From NCBI GenBank assembly GCA_045113275.1, contig JBGUIU010000300.1, forward strand, positions 1 to 64,000: DNA of 64,000 nt. The letters are read 5' to 3'. The notes under the pieces were generated by a model. It was not told the DNA's origin. It ran no database searches and saw only the letters and a program-made list of their open reading frames with translations. Numbering within the stretch: the first letter of the stretch is position 1; every line of letters starts with the position of its first letter. This document shows positions 1 to 8,664 of this stretch, piece by piece. A program made the translations under genes and the position numbers. Origin of the DNA: UBA1181 sp045113275. GTDB lineage: Bacteria; Bacteroidota; Bacteroidia; Bacteroidales; Paludibacteraceae.

Positions 1-9
1 ATTTTTTCT

Positions 10-243
10 ATGTCGTATAAATTTTTTCAGAATAAGGAATGTGAATATTTCCCTTGTCATAAAACAGACAAGGTGGATGATTTTAATTGTTTGTTTTGTT
101 TTTGCCCTTTATATAATCAACATGACCATTGTGGAGGGAATTTTAGAATCTTACCTTCTGGTATAAAGGATTGTAGCGGGTGTAATTTCCCTCATAAACG
201 AGAAAACTACGACGAGGTTATTTCGAAATTGTCCGTTCGTTAG
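10..243 (+). CDS. Cysteine-rich small-domain protein
   Basis: A 77-residue protein with eight cysteines in a spaced pattern (KEC, FPC, NCLFCFC, HC, KDCSGC) and a YKFFQNKECEYFPCH start, matching the 'cysteine-rich small domain' family (PF04071 type). These are probable metal-binding mini-proteins, sometimes found beside cobalamin-biosynthesis genes; the precise role is unknown. The ATG at position 10 gives the usual family N-terminus, so the gene looks complete although it sits at the window edge. It converges on the minus-strand pigment operon, with only 13 bases between the stop codons and no obvious terminator hairpin there. What lies upstream cannot be seen, so its operon context is unknown. 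Family assignment is from motif recognition. Confidence 0.8.
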   Translation: MSYKFFQNKECEYFPCHKTDKVDDFNCLFCFCPLYNQHDHCGGNFRILPSGIKDCSGCNFPHKRENYDEVISKLSVR

Positions 244-256
244 CTTTTCACTTTCT

Positions 257-1384
257 CTATCTCAGGCAATTGGCATAGATGGAAAGAAAGATCTTTTCTA
301 ACTCTGCTTCGTCTGCTTTTAGTTCTAATGCGGCCAATCCTTTCTTCATGTATTGTGTGAAGTTGTCTTTCTCTTCGGCTGAATATAGATGGGCATATTG
401 ATTGCTTTGTGTCAAAAGATCGTATGCAATGTAGTTGGTGTTGTAAATCTTTCTTCCTTGGTTGATTCTTTGATCAATGATTTCTCCCAGCATTTCGAAC
501 TTCTCGTTTTTCTCTTTCTGATTGCACAATTCAAGTTCCTCTCGTGTGATAGGTTTGCATACGGAAAGATGTATCTTCCCCTTTTTCTGTTTGATGCCGG
601 TGATGATACTGTTGAGGTCTTCATTTTCTCCTTTGATGTATTTTTCCAGACGGGAGATGTAGAGTTCTGCGGTCTTTAGGAAATCACATGGCTCATATTC
701 GTAGGATATGGAGATAGGGGTGAGACTGAGTTCGTCAAGATTATCAACAAAGCTCAGGTTGCTGCTTAACGATAGCATCTTCAGGACACCTAACTCGGTT
801 TTGTCTTTACCGTCTTTTGTTCGTCCGTTTCGTTGTGCAATCCATACTGATTCGTGAAGATCTTTTATGACATGTCGCATGTAGGCTGACACTTCTAATG
901 AGTTCTTGTAAAAATCTTTGATATTGCCTCCTCGTACGATCCGAAACATTTTATTTAGCTTCCCAACATTGATGACAAGATCTCCCTTCATTAAGTTGCT
1001 TCCGAAGGTGATTTGACAGGTGTCGATGTTGTGTTCTGTCAATAATACATCAAGAATGGCGGCATCCAATACGATGTCGCGGTGATTGGCAATGAATATA
1101 TGTCGATGCTGGTTATCAATTTCTTCTAATCCGTTGAATGTGAGTCCCGTGCTTGATTTTGTCAGGATGGCTCTTATGGCTTTATGCATAATCTTCTCCT
1201 GAAACTCTTTTATGGTACGAATTTCAGATAGATTATGACGGATCTGTTCCATATCGGCTCCTGGTTGTAAATAGTTGACGACAATTGGAAAGAAGTTGTC
1301 ATGCAATATTTCATGGATAGCATAGGGAACCTCAGCGTCTGTATAGGGACGGGTTTGTTCAAAATTGTAAGTCATCTCCATCAT
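257..1384 (-). CDS. PlsC-like lysophospholipid/1-acylglycerol-phosphate acyltransferase
   Basis: 375 residues. An IANHRDIVLDAA stretch near residue 97 resembles the acyltransferase catalytic block, but the His and Asp are five residues apart (HX5D) rather than the usual HX4D; HRD may supply the pair instead. IVRGGN and WIAQRNGRTKDG further on correspond to the substrate-binding blocks of the PlsB/PlsC superfamily. No signal peptide; probably membrane-associated on the cytoplasmic face. It is the last gene of the aryl-polyene-type operon, two bases after the PaaK-like ligase gene, so it probably acylates the polyene or its glycerol/sugar head group. Assignment to the superfamily is secure; the substrate is inferred from the neighbourhood. 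Confidence 0.8.
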   Translation of the reverse strand: MMEMTYNFEQTRPYTDAEVPYAIHEILHDNFFPIVVNYLQPGADMEQIRHNLSEIRTIKEFQEKIMHKAIRAILTKSSTGLTFNGLEEIDNQHRHIFIANHRDIVLDAAILDVLLTEHNIDTCQITFGSNLMKGDLVINVGKLNKMFRIVRGGNIKDFYKNSLEVSAYMRHVIKDLHESVWIAQRNGRTKDGKDKTELGVLKMLSLSSNLSFVDNLDELSLTPISISYEYEPCDFLKTAELYISRLEKYIKGENEDLNSIITGIKQKKGKIHLSVCKPITREELELCNQKEKNEKFEMLGEIIDQRINQGRKIYNTNYIAYDLLTQSNQYAHLYSAEEKDNFTQYMKKGLAALELKADEAELEKIFLSIYANCLR

Positions 1385-1386
1385 TG

Positions 1387-2685
1387 TTATTTCCTGTTGT
1401 CTATGAATTTAGTCGGTTTGCGTTTGATCTCAGGCAAAACAATTTTCTGAATCTCATCGATTGTTTTGAATTGGATGTCGGGTGCGACTCTCAGTTTAGC
1501 TCTGAAACGATCTTTCAGTTCTTTGATCATCTCCGTCTTAGGTTCTTTGACTCCGATATAGGCAGTTAGATGATCCATTCCTATCTCATTGGAAGTCACT
1601 TCAATATAGTAGTTTTCTACGTAATCGGTATTATCTAGCACATCGAAGACAGAGGCAGGATATAGTGTTGTGCCTTTGAATTTGATCATCTGTTTCTTTC
1701 GACCGATGATAGGGCTTATCCTCATGGTGGTTCTGCCACAGCTGCATGGTTCGTAGTGGAATCGGGCAACATCTCCTGTTCTGAAACGTAGTAGCGGCAT
1801 GCCTTCTACTCCAAGTGTGGTGATGGTGAGTTCGCCAATCTCTCCTTCCTTGACTGGGTTATCGTTTTCGTCAATTAGTTCGCAGATGATGAGTTCTGGA
1901 TGGTGATGTCCTCCTTTCCCTGCTGAACATTCACAGAAAGAGGTGCTCATCTCTGTGGAGGCGTAGGTGGAGTAGAGCTCAATGTCCCATTTCTCTTTGA
2001 TCTTACTGCCTAATAGGTTGAGTGAGAAGTCATCGTTTCTAAGATTCTCTCCGATGCAGACAGCTTTCTTTATGCTGGAGTTTCTGTAGTCGATGCCATG
2101 TTCTTCTGCGTAACGAATGATTCGTAAAATGAAAGAAGGAACGCAGATGATTGCATCTGGTTTGATGCGTTGAATGGTGTCCCATTGTAGCTCAGGTATT
2201 CCGTTGCCGACACGAATCAATCCTGCACCCATCATGCGGATGCCGAGACAATAGGCATAGCCTGCCATGAATCGTTTGTCGATGGTGGTCATCAGTTGAT
2301 ACACTTCACCAGGATGGCCTCCTGCACCTGTGAAAGAAATGGCCTCATTGTAGGCTAAACGAACTAAGTCGTTCTCTGTCATGGCAAAGGTGGTCGGGTC
2401 GCTTAATGTACCTGATGTGGTGATATAATCGCGTATCTCGGAAGGTTCTACGCAGAAGAAATCCTTGTTGTAGCGTTGTAAGTCTTCTTTCGTTGTGAAG
2501 GGAACTACCTGAAGATCTTCTAATGTCTTTATCTTTTTAATATCGATATGATGTGTTTCAAACATTCTTTTGTAGAAGTTCGATTTGGCATTTAAATATT
2601 CTAAAGCTTGTGCCAGTTTCTCTTCTTGAAAAGTTTTTATGATATTTCTAGGTTGAAACTCGATTGCTGGTTCAAATTTGTTCAT
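1387..2685 (-). CDS. PaaK-like aryl/acyl-CoA ligase (AMP-forming)
   Basis: 432 residues of the adenylate-forming, phenylacetate-CoA ligase-like family. Visible motifs: TTSGTLSDPTTF (ATP-binding loop), YSTYASTEMS (A5-like), FRTGD (A7) and GRKKQMIKFKGTTLYP (A8/hinge) leading into the small C-terminal domain. Cys/His residues in FCECSAGKGGHHHPE and EPCSCGR resemble the zinc site of PaaK-type enzymes. In an aryl-polyene-type cluster such a ligase is a good candidate for activating the aromatic starter acid, since the cluster has no ammonia lyase. It lies four bases after the esterase gene and two before an acyltransferase gene, so the three are probably co-transcribed. Substrate is inference. Confidence 0.85.
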   Translation of the reverse strand: MNKFEPAIEFQPRNIIKTFQEEKLAQALEYLNAKSNFYKRMFETHHIDIKKIKTLEDLQVVPFTTKEDLQRYNKDFFCVEPSEIRDYITTSGTLSDPTTFAMTENDLVRLAYNEAISFTGAGGHPGEVYQLMTTIDKRFMAGYAYCLGIRMMGAGLIRVGNGIPELQWDTIQRIKPDAIICVPSFILRIIRYAEEHGIDYRNSSIKKAVCIGENLRNDDFSLNLLGSKIKEKWDIELYSTYASTEMSTSFCECSAGKGGHHHPELIICELIDENDNPVKEGEIGELTITTLGVEGMPLLRFRTGDVARFHYEPCSCGRTTMRISPIIGRKKQMIKFKGTTLYPASVFDVLDNTDYVENYYIEVTSNEIGMDHLTAYIGVKEPKTEMIKELKDRFRAKLRVAPDIQFKTIDEIQKIVLPEIKRKPTKFIDNRK

Positions 2686-2689
2686 ATCT

Positions 2690-3565
2690 TTAATGTTTCA
2701 GTAATTGATTATCTATCAGCCATTTCTTTAGTAATGCACCCCAGTCTTTAGTCTCCTCACTGCGTGTGCGAATGACACCAAAGCCATGTCCTCCGTGTTC
2801 CATAAGATGATACTCACACGGAATATTCTTCTGTTTGAGGGCGCGATACAGTACTTCACTGTTTTTATAGTTGACCACATCATCGTCTTTGCATGCTAGC
2901 AAGAATACGGGTGGCATATCTTCTGGTATCTGTTGCTCTATGGAAAATTTAGTTATATCCGAAAGCGTGTAGTTCTTTGTTAAAAGATTTTCTCTTGATT
3001 TTTCGTGGACGATGCTATCCTGCATGGATACCACCGGATAGATTGGGCAGACGAAATCAGGTCTTAGATTGATCCCTTTCGTGTCGATGTTTCTTGCGTT
3101 AAGATAGTTTTCTTTATGGAATGCACCGCCCATGGAAACTAAGTGTCCGCCTGCCGAGAAACCGATGCAGCCGATGTTCTCGATGTTCCACTCTTTTGCT
3201 TTTTCTTGTATGATCTGCATGCCTCGTTGGAAGTCTTCAATCATAGCAGGGTGATGGTTGCCACGCATGGCTACTCGGTAACGTAAGACAACAGCGATGA
3301 CTCCCCATTGGTTGAAATACTCTGCCACTTCCGATCCTTCGTTGGTGAGTCCTAGGTGATGATAACTGCCTCCTGGACAGATCAGAATGCAGGTTTTGCT
3401 TCGCTTAATGCTGTCGTTGGGAAAGAATACACGTAGTTCAGGACGCTTCTCTTTCGCATTGACAGGTTCATCCCATAGCTTTATGACAGTATAATCGGAA
3501 GCGTGAAGAGAGCCTAGTAACCATGTAAATAAAAAAAGTACTATTAAATTCTTATTGCGTTTCAT
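2690..3565 (-). CDS. Secreted alpha/beta hydrolase (esterase, BD-FAE-like)
   Basis: 291 residues with an N-terminal signal peptide (hydrophobic core LIVLFLFTWLLGSLHA). CPGGSYHHLG forms the oxyanion-hole region, GFSAGGH is the nucleophile elbow with the catalytic Ser, and the closing EHGGHGFG carries the catalytic His. This matches alpha/beta-hydrolases of the acetylxylan/feruloyl-esterase-like (BD-FAE) type. Location should be periplasmic. Next to a pigment exporter it could hydrolyse or trans-esterify the exported polyene ester, but a plain carbohydrate esterase is the alternative. A gap of about 105 bases separates it from the upstream exporter gene, the largest gap in the operon, so it may head a sub-operon with the ligase and acyltransferase genes. 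Confidence 0.85.
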   Translation of the reverse strand: MKRNKNLIVLFLFTWLLGSLHASDYTVIKLWDEPVNAKEKRPELRVFFPNDSIKRSKTCILICPGGSYHHLGLTNEGSEVAEYFNQWGVIAVVLRYRVAMRGNHHPAMIEDFQRGMQIIQEKAKEWNIENIGCIGFSAGGHLVSMGGAFHKENYLNARNIDTKGINLRPDFVCPIYPVVSMQDSIVHEKSRENLLTKNYTLSDITKFSIEQQIPEDMPPVFLLACKDDDVVNYKNSEVLYRALKQKNIPCEYHLMEHGGHGFGVIRTRSEETKDWGALLKKWLIDNQLLKH

Positions 3566-3670
3566 CTATAAATGTTTAATTGTGCGAATATAATGATTTT
3601 TTTTATATAGATGGGTGCTATGAAATCATTTTGTGGGGATGTTGAATGATTGTTGTTTGACAATCTCCGT

Positions 3671-6600
3671 TTATTTATATTCCAAGTTCTTCGGCACTGA
3701 AATACAATTTTGGGCGATGGAGAGTTTCTCTTTGTCTGATTCTGTTGCCGTTATGTGCAGATCTTTCTTGACCAGTGCTGCAAGTAAGGCATACTCTCCT
3801 TGTCCACACTCTTTAAGTGTGTATTCACCATGGTCAGGAAGTTTGCTGACGAATTCATTTGCGGCAGAAGAGAAGATTTTCTTACGGGCTTCTTTCGCTA
3901 TGCTGGCTCCCTTGTAGATATAGTTGTGATAGACCAGATCTTTGAAGTAATCGACTGTTTCAATCTCATCACACATCTTTTTGTATTCTTCTTGATAGTA
4001 TTTGCGAAATGCCTGTGCGGTTGATTTGATGTCTATATTTGTTCTTAACGGATGGTCAGAGTTCACCTCTGGTAATATTTTCACATCCACGCGGCCTTTT
4101 CGAAGGATGAATTCTTGTTTAGGGAAAACATGTCCGACACCATGAATAACAATAGGCACAATGTTCAGATTGAATTTTTGTGCTAGATAAAAGGCACCTT
4201 GATGGAATCTCAGAATTGAGCAGTCTTCGGAACGAGTGCCTTCTGGGAATATGAGAATCGAGTAGCCTTTCTGAATGACCGATCTTAATGTCTCTACACT
4301 CTTCTCTATGCCTTCGCTGACAGGGAAGAAATCAGCATATCGTATGATTCTTCCGTAGAAAGGACAGTTCCACACCCATTGATTGGTTAAACAGATGATC
4401 TTAGGGTGTAGCATCAGTGTGTACATTAAATCTATATGCGATTGATGATTGCAGATGAGAATGGATGGTTCATCAAAGTTGTGATTGGATTCATTGATGA
4501 TAGAGTGTTTGATGTTGGGTATCAGTTTCGCCATCCGACGGAGGGTGTTGCAGAGGATTGTGTGATACTTGAGTTTGTTCTTATCACTCTTCTTGCGAAT
4601 GGTAAGAAGGAAAAATCCTATGATGGAGATGATAAGACTACCGACCAGGAATACGATGAAACTGACGATGGTTGATCCTAAGTTCCTTAGCGTGATAGGC
4701 ATAAGACGTGCTTCTCCCTTGTGTGTGGTGAGCCATTTGTAGATGAGCGGAGGAAAGAGATATGCCATCAAGATGACACAGAACATACCGACGATCGTTA
4801 GTTCTGCTAATGACTTCATCGCAGGATGTTTCGCTACGATGAGTGCCCCTATACCGATAAACATGATACAGGCGGATAGAAAGACAGAGTTTTTATATGA
4901 GGCAAGCACTTTCTTCTTGTGCGTGTATTCGTACATGAGTCCTTCTGTCACGAATATTGTATAGTCATCTCCCTGTCCGAAGATGAATGTGGATAGGATG
5001 ATATTGACAATGTTGAAACGGATGTCGCATAGGTTCATGATGCCTAAGATCCATATCCATCCAAATGTTAATGGCAAGAAGGCTAATAGGCTTAATTCAA
5101 CTCTTCCGAATGAGAGTGTAAGGAATAAAAATACGATGAAAGCGCAAATGAAGAGCACATGGTTGAAATCTTGAGAGAGGGTTTCTATCATATGCTGAAA
5201 GTAGGATTGCGTGTTGATGGTATAGATGTTGGGGGTGATTTTGTTGAGTTGTTTTTCTAGTTGAAACACCTTCTCTTTTTCACATTCTAATACCGTGTAC
5301 ACAAGTGCCTTGCATGAGTCTTCATATATGTATAGGTTGGTGAGCGCTTTTTGAATGGGTTGAAAATGTTTCTCGTCATCAACAAGCATTGGCTGACTGA
5401 TTTTATCGATAAAATGGGAGAAAATACTGTAATTGAAACCGATCGCTTCGCCTTCTTTTACGATTAGCTTGGACATGATCTCTTTGTTCTGCTCCCAGTA
5501 CTCATTCCATTTTTGTATATGGTCGGCTCTGGATTGCATGGTGGTGGCGAAACATCCGACGCCGGATTCCCGAATGATCAATCCTTTCTTCTTCAGCTCG
5601 GTGGTCTCCTTTTGTAGTTTTGTGAGATGTGCTAATGCTTCGTCTAGGTTCTTTCCGTCGCAGACACAATACATCTTGGCATGATTGTTTTCCGTCTCAT
5701 CAATTAGCATGGATAACTCCTCTTTTTGTGAGTCGGTCATGAAATTGATCTTGTGCAAATCGGTCTCAAACTCAGTTTTTGTGCTGAAGTAATAGAGAGG
5801 AATGGTTAATAGGATAATTCCCCATACCAACCATCTTTTCTTCTCCCACTCTACGTTGACGATCTTACCAAACATCAGTTGATGACTCTGCTGCGCTTTG
5901 AATAGCTTGTTTTTAAAGAGATGAGGTAAGAAGAGTAAGACAAATAGGATTGTGCCGATCAATAGGAGCGCTGAGAATAATCCCATGTCTCTCATGGCCT
6001 GTGAGCGAATGAAAAGAATGCTTAAGAATGCACCTACGGTAGTGATGTTGCCAACGATGAGTGGAGATGTGATCTCTCGTATGGTCTCTTCACGGTTGGA
6101 ACACTCTTTTAGATGTGCCAGGAAATGGAGCGGATAGTTAACTGCAATGCCCACAATGACAGAACCAATTCCTATTGCAATGATTGATATGGAGTCTTTG
6201 AATAAGGCAAGGAAACCAAGTGCAAATAGCGTTCCGAAGAGGATGGAGAACAAGATGAGACCAATCGCACGTATGTCTTTGTAAAAGAAAAAGAGAAGAA
6301 CGCATATACCTAGAAGGGCGATGATGGATGAAACGAGGGTGTCGTTCTTGATCTGTTGTGCATTGCTGATGGATATCTCGCATGCACCAATGTGTTTGAT
6401 TTGGTATAGATTCTCTTTCCCCTTGATGCTGTTTTGTGCGGTTTTATCGATGATTTTAATCCATTCTTTGTTGAGGTTGGTCTCGCTTGCAGGTGTTTCG
6501 CTGGATAATGTGATAAGTAGTTTATCCTTCGTCTTATTGAAGATGTAGCTATTGTATTGCTGAAATGTATTCTCTTGGTAAGAGTCTTTCAGCTTTTTGA

Positions 6601-7156
6601 GGATCGAGTTGGAGATATGTAGCGGATCCTTTAGAATTATATTCTGAAAGAAAGAACCCGTTGGAGAATACAACATGTTTTGATTCCATTGTAGTTCCTG
6701 ACGTATTTTTGATTCGTCGATCATAAGAGAATCCAATCTCTTGTAATCTTCCGAACTCATGAAGTAGGGGAGATTTTCCAGGATGAAATCGGTTAATTCT
6801 GCTATGTCAGAATCTGATATTTTATAAAACAGATCGCTGGTCAGATTGCGGGTATCATTCTTCTTCAGTTCAGATTGGAACGTCTCAGCAAGTTGTGTCA
6901 GACTATCGCGAAAGCCTGGGAACGTGTCGGTGCAGGATAGGGTAACAAGAATCTTGTTTCCTGTGTCGATGTGTTGGTAAGCCTCGGATATCTTTTGTGC
7001 TTTTTCACTTTGTGGCAGAAAATCGTTGATGTTTTCTGAGAACTGAAGATGAGACAAACAGAGTGTGAAGAACAGAATGACACCTGCGAGCAACCAGTAG
7101 AGTTGCTTTGGATTCCGTTCAAAATGTTTATATAGGGAAAGGATTCTTTGTTTCAT
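3671..7156 (-). CDS. MMPL/RND-type exporter fused to a PlsC-like acyltransferase and a methyltransferase-like remnant
   Basis: 1161 residues. Residues 1-840 have the MMPL/RND layout: TM1 near 18-36, a periplasmic domain, a helix bundle around 275-410, then the same plan repeated (TM near 440, bundle 680-830). An extra membrane segment near 855-880 leads to a PlsC acyltransferase domain with HX4D in ICNHQSHIDL (about 895) and FPEGTRSED (about 972). The last 80 residues (YKGASIAKEARKKI, then CGQGEYALLAAL and TATESDKEKLSIA) resemble the start of a SAM-dependent methyltransferase, cut off after motif I. Known relatives in aryl-polyene clusters export the pigment lipid. Its start overlaps the stop of the glycosyltransferase gene (ATGA, 7153-7156), so translation is probably coupled. 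Confidence 0.88.
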   Translation of the reverse strand: MKQRILSLYKHFERNPKQLYWLLAGVILFFTLCLSHLQFSENINDFLPQSEKAQKISEAYQHIDTGNKILVTLSCTDTFPGFRDSLTQLAETFQSELKKNDTRNLTSDLFYKISDSDIAELTDFILENLPYFMSSEDYKRLDSLMIDESKIRQELQWNQNMLYSPTGSFFQNIILKDPLHISNSILKKLKDSYQENTFQQYNSYIFNKTKDKLLITLSSETPASETNLNKEWIKIIDKTAQNSIKGKENLYQIKHIGACEISISNAQQIKNDTLVSSIIALLGICVLLFFFYKDIRAIGLILFSILFGTLFALGFLALFKDSISIIAIGIGSVIVGIAVNYPLHFLAHLKECSNREETIREITSPLIVGNITTVGAFLSILFIRSQAMRDMGLFSALLLIGTILFVLLFLPHLFKNKLFKAQQSHQLMFGKIVNVEWEKKRWLVWGIILLTIPLYYFSTKTEFETDLHKINFMTDSQKEELSMLIDETENNHAKMYCVCDGKNLDEALAHLTKLQKETTELKKKGLIIRESGVGCFATTMQSRADHIQKWNEYWEQNKEIMSKLIVKEGEAIGFNYSIFSHFIDKISQPMLVDDEKHFQPIQKALTNLYIYEDSCKALVYTVLECEKEKVFQLEKQLNKITPNIYTINTQSYFQHMIETLSQDFNHVLFICAFIVFLFLTLSFGRVELSLLAFLPLTFGWIWILGIMNLCDIRFNIVNIILSTFIFGQGDDYTIFVTEGLMYEYTHKKKVLASYKNSVFLSACIMFIGIGALIVAKHPAMKSLAELTIVGMFCVILMAYLFPPLIYKWLTTHKGEARLMPITLRNLGSTIVSFIVFLVGSLIISIIGFFLLTIRKKSDKNKLKYHTILCNTLRRMAKLIPNIKHSIINESNHNFDEPSILICNHQSHIDLMYTLMLHPKIICLTNQWVWNCPFYGRIIRYADFFPVSEGIEKSVETLRSVIQKGYSILIFPEGTRSEDCSILRFHQGAFYLAQKFNLNIVPIVIHGVGHVFPKQEFILRKGRVDVKILPEVNSDHPLRTNIDIKSTAQAFRKYYQEEYKKMCDEIETVDYFKDLVYHNYIYKGASIAKEARKKIFSSAANEFVSKLPDHGEYTLKECGQGEYALLAALVKKDLHITATESDKEKLSIAQNCISVPKNLEYK

Positions 7157-7986
7157 TTCATGCAGTTTTTAATTTTTTTGTAAAGCATTCGTATCAGCAT
7201 GGATGGATATCCATAGAGTATAGCCAAAAGACAGAGAACCGTGTTTAAGATGCTTATTCTTAAGAAGTCTTTCCCTGGTCGGAAGTGTGATACTCTTTCT
7301 CCTTTGGGCGGATAATAGACATTGATGTTTAGGCTGACCATCGGGATCAGTCTCCATGCACAACGTACCAGTAGTTCTAATTCAGCTTCGTAACGTTTGT
7401 TGAAGGGAGTCATGTATTTCATCTCCTTCAGTGGATAGAGGCGATAGCCTGTCTGCGTATCGGGTAGCTTGTGTGCGGTTTGCAACGTAAACCAGAAGTT
7501 GGAAAAACGGTTGGCAAACGTATTAGCACCAGGCATGTTAGCATTGTCAAACGACCGACTTCCAATCAGGAACGCATCTTGGTTCTTTTGGTGAGCCTCA
7601 ATAAAGAGAGGCAGATCGGATAGCTTATGCTGTCCATCAGAATCGAGTGTGATGATGGAGTTCCACCCTTGCGTTTTTGCATAGAGAAAACCCTCTTTCA
7701 ACGCATTTCCTTTTCCTTGGTTTTGTTGGTATGATATGATATGAATTTTCCCCTTCCATCGGGATAAAATTTCTTTTGTATGGTCGGTGGAACCATCATC
7801 CACGACAAGGAGGAGGGAAGTGTAGTTTTGCGCCTCTGAAATGATATGCTCTAACGTTTGATCATTGTTGTATGTAGGAATTAATAGCGCAATTTTGTTC
7901 GTATCTAAGTATTCTTTGATAACTATTGGCTCCATCGGTATTGGTTGGTTTATGACATCCTTGTGAAAACGATGTCTGATTTGCAA
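7153..7986 (-). CDS. Family 2 glycosyltransferase
   Basis: 277 residues with a GT-A fold: IALLIPTYNNDQTL at the start of the domain, VVDDGSTDHT, GNALKEGF and the DXD motif in TLDSDGQH. The C-terminus has a hydrophobic segment (ILNTVLCLLAILYGYPSMLI), as in dolichyl-phosphate-sugar-type enzymes that work at the inner membrane. In this cluster it may glycosylate the polyene carboxylate or its lipid head. The longest reading frame starts at 7986 and overlaps the dehydratase gene by 37 bases; an internal ATG at 7935 (MEPIVIKEYL) would leave the genes 14 bases apart and still contain the whole GT domain, so the start is uncertain. Its stop overlaps the exporter start by 4 bases. Confidence 0.88.
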   Translation of the reverse strand: MQIRHRFHKDVINQPIPMEPIVIKEYLDTNKIALLIPTYNNDQTLEHIISEAQNYTSLLLVVDDGSTDHTKEILSRWKGKIHIISYQQNQGKGNALKEGFLYAKTQGWNSIITLDSDGQHKLSDLPLFIEAHQKNQDAFLIGSRSFDNANMPGANTFANRFSNFWFTLQTAHKLPDTQTGYRLYPLKEMKYMTPFNKRYEAELELLVRCAWRLIPMVSLNINVYYPPKGERVSHFRPGKDFLRISILNTVLCLLAILYGYPSMLIRMLYKKIKNCMK

Positions 7987-8306
7987 TAAATCGTGTTATT
8001 GTCTTTTATAACTGATTTTACGATTGTTCCAGACTCCGATTCATTGATAGACAAGAAGTGGAGTTGTACATCATCGGAATTTTCCGGATGTATGGGTTTA
8101 ATGAATTTTACTGAAGTTATTTTACGGATTCTATAGTTGTTTGATAGTTTTGTTTCTAGCGCAACACGTGTTATTTCTGTTATGCAGGAGCCAGGCACAA
8201 TAGGAAGCGATGGGAAATGAGCTTCAAACAGAACATGCTTATTGTCGAAGTGTATTTCGAAGTGCTCTTGACATTGTTTGAGTTGGAAATAATTTGCTGC
8301 TCTCAT
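7950..8306 (-). CDS. FabZ-like 3-hydroxyacyl-ACP dehydratase
   Basis: 118-residue hot-dog-fold protein. EAHFPSLPIVPGSCITEI corresponds to the FabZ active-site segment (HFP...P.(M/V)PG, His followed by the catalytic-helix Glu). It is shorter than FabZ of fatty acid synthesis and lacks a clear second copy of the motif, as seen for cluster-type dehydratases (ApeI class in the Xenorhabdus/E. coli aryl-polyene literature). It would remove water from 3-hydroxyacyl-ACP intermediates to leave conjugated double bonds. Gene spacing to the transporter gene upstream is four bases. A thioesterase-like role is possible for this fold but the PG motif favours dehydratase. Confidence 0.82.
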   Translation of the reverse strand: MRAANYFQLKQCQEHFEIHFDNKHVLFEAHFPSLPIVPGSCITEITRVALETKLSNNYRIRKITSVKFIKPIHPENSDDVQLHFLSINESESGTIVKSVIKDNNTIYCKSDIVFTRMS

Positions 8307-8310
8307 CTTC

Positions 8311-8664
8311 TTATTTTATAATAAAGTAAGCTCCTAATAGAATAAGAAATACGCCAATCCATCGGGTAGATGGGATGCTTTCATGTAGGAAAAGCATTCC
8401 TAATAGCATACCGAATACGTAGCTGAGACAAGTGAGCGGATAGGCCGATGACAATGGATAATGTTTTAAGATGTACATCCATAGAACCGTTGCCCCTCCC
8501 ATGCAGATGCCGACGGCTAGAAACCACCAGTTGGTGAGTTGTGCCACAAAGAAACTCCAGGACCATGTGAATGTTCCAGCTTTTTGTAGGGCTTGCTTTA
8601 AACAGAACTGTCCGCTAGCAAGACAAAAAGATTGAATGATGGACAATACTAATAATCTCAGCAT
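8311..8664 (-). CDS. Small EamA/SMR-like membrane transporter
   Basis: 117 residues with four predicted transmembrane helices (around 2-20, 33-53, 60-85 and 98-115), the size and layout of one EamA/SMR unit such as ArnE/ArnF-like flippase subunits. The segment SSAYPLTCLSYVFGMLLGMLFLHE is typical of this superfamily. It would need to dimerise. In a cluster making a lipid-like pigment it may help flip a glycosylated or lipidated intermediate, but no substrate can be read from sequence. Its start overlaps the 3' end of the upstream ketosynthase-like gene by seven bases (8658-8664), consistent with co-translation. Confidence 0.8.
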   Translation of the reverse strand: MLRLLVLSIIQSFCLASGQFCLKQALQKAGTFTWSWSFFVAQLTNWWFLAVGICMGGATVLWMYILKHYPLSSAYPLTCLSYVFGMLLGMLFLHESIPSTRWIGVFLILLGAYFIIK

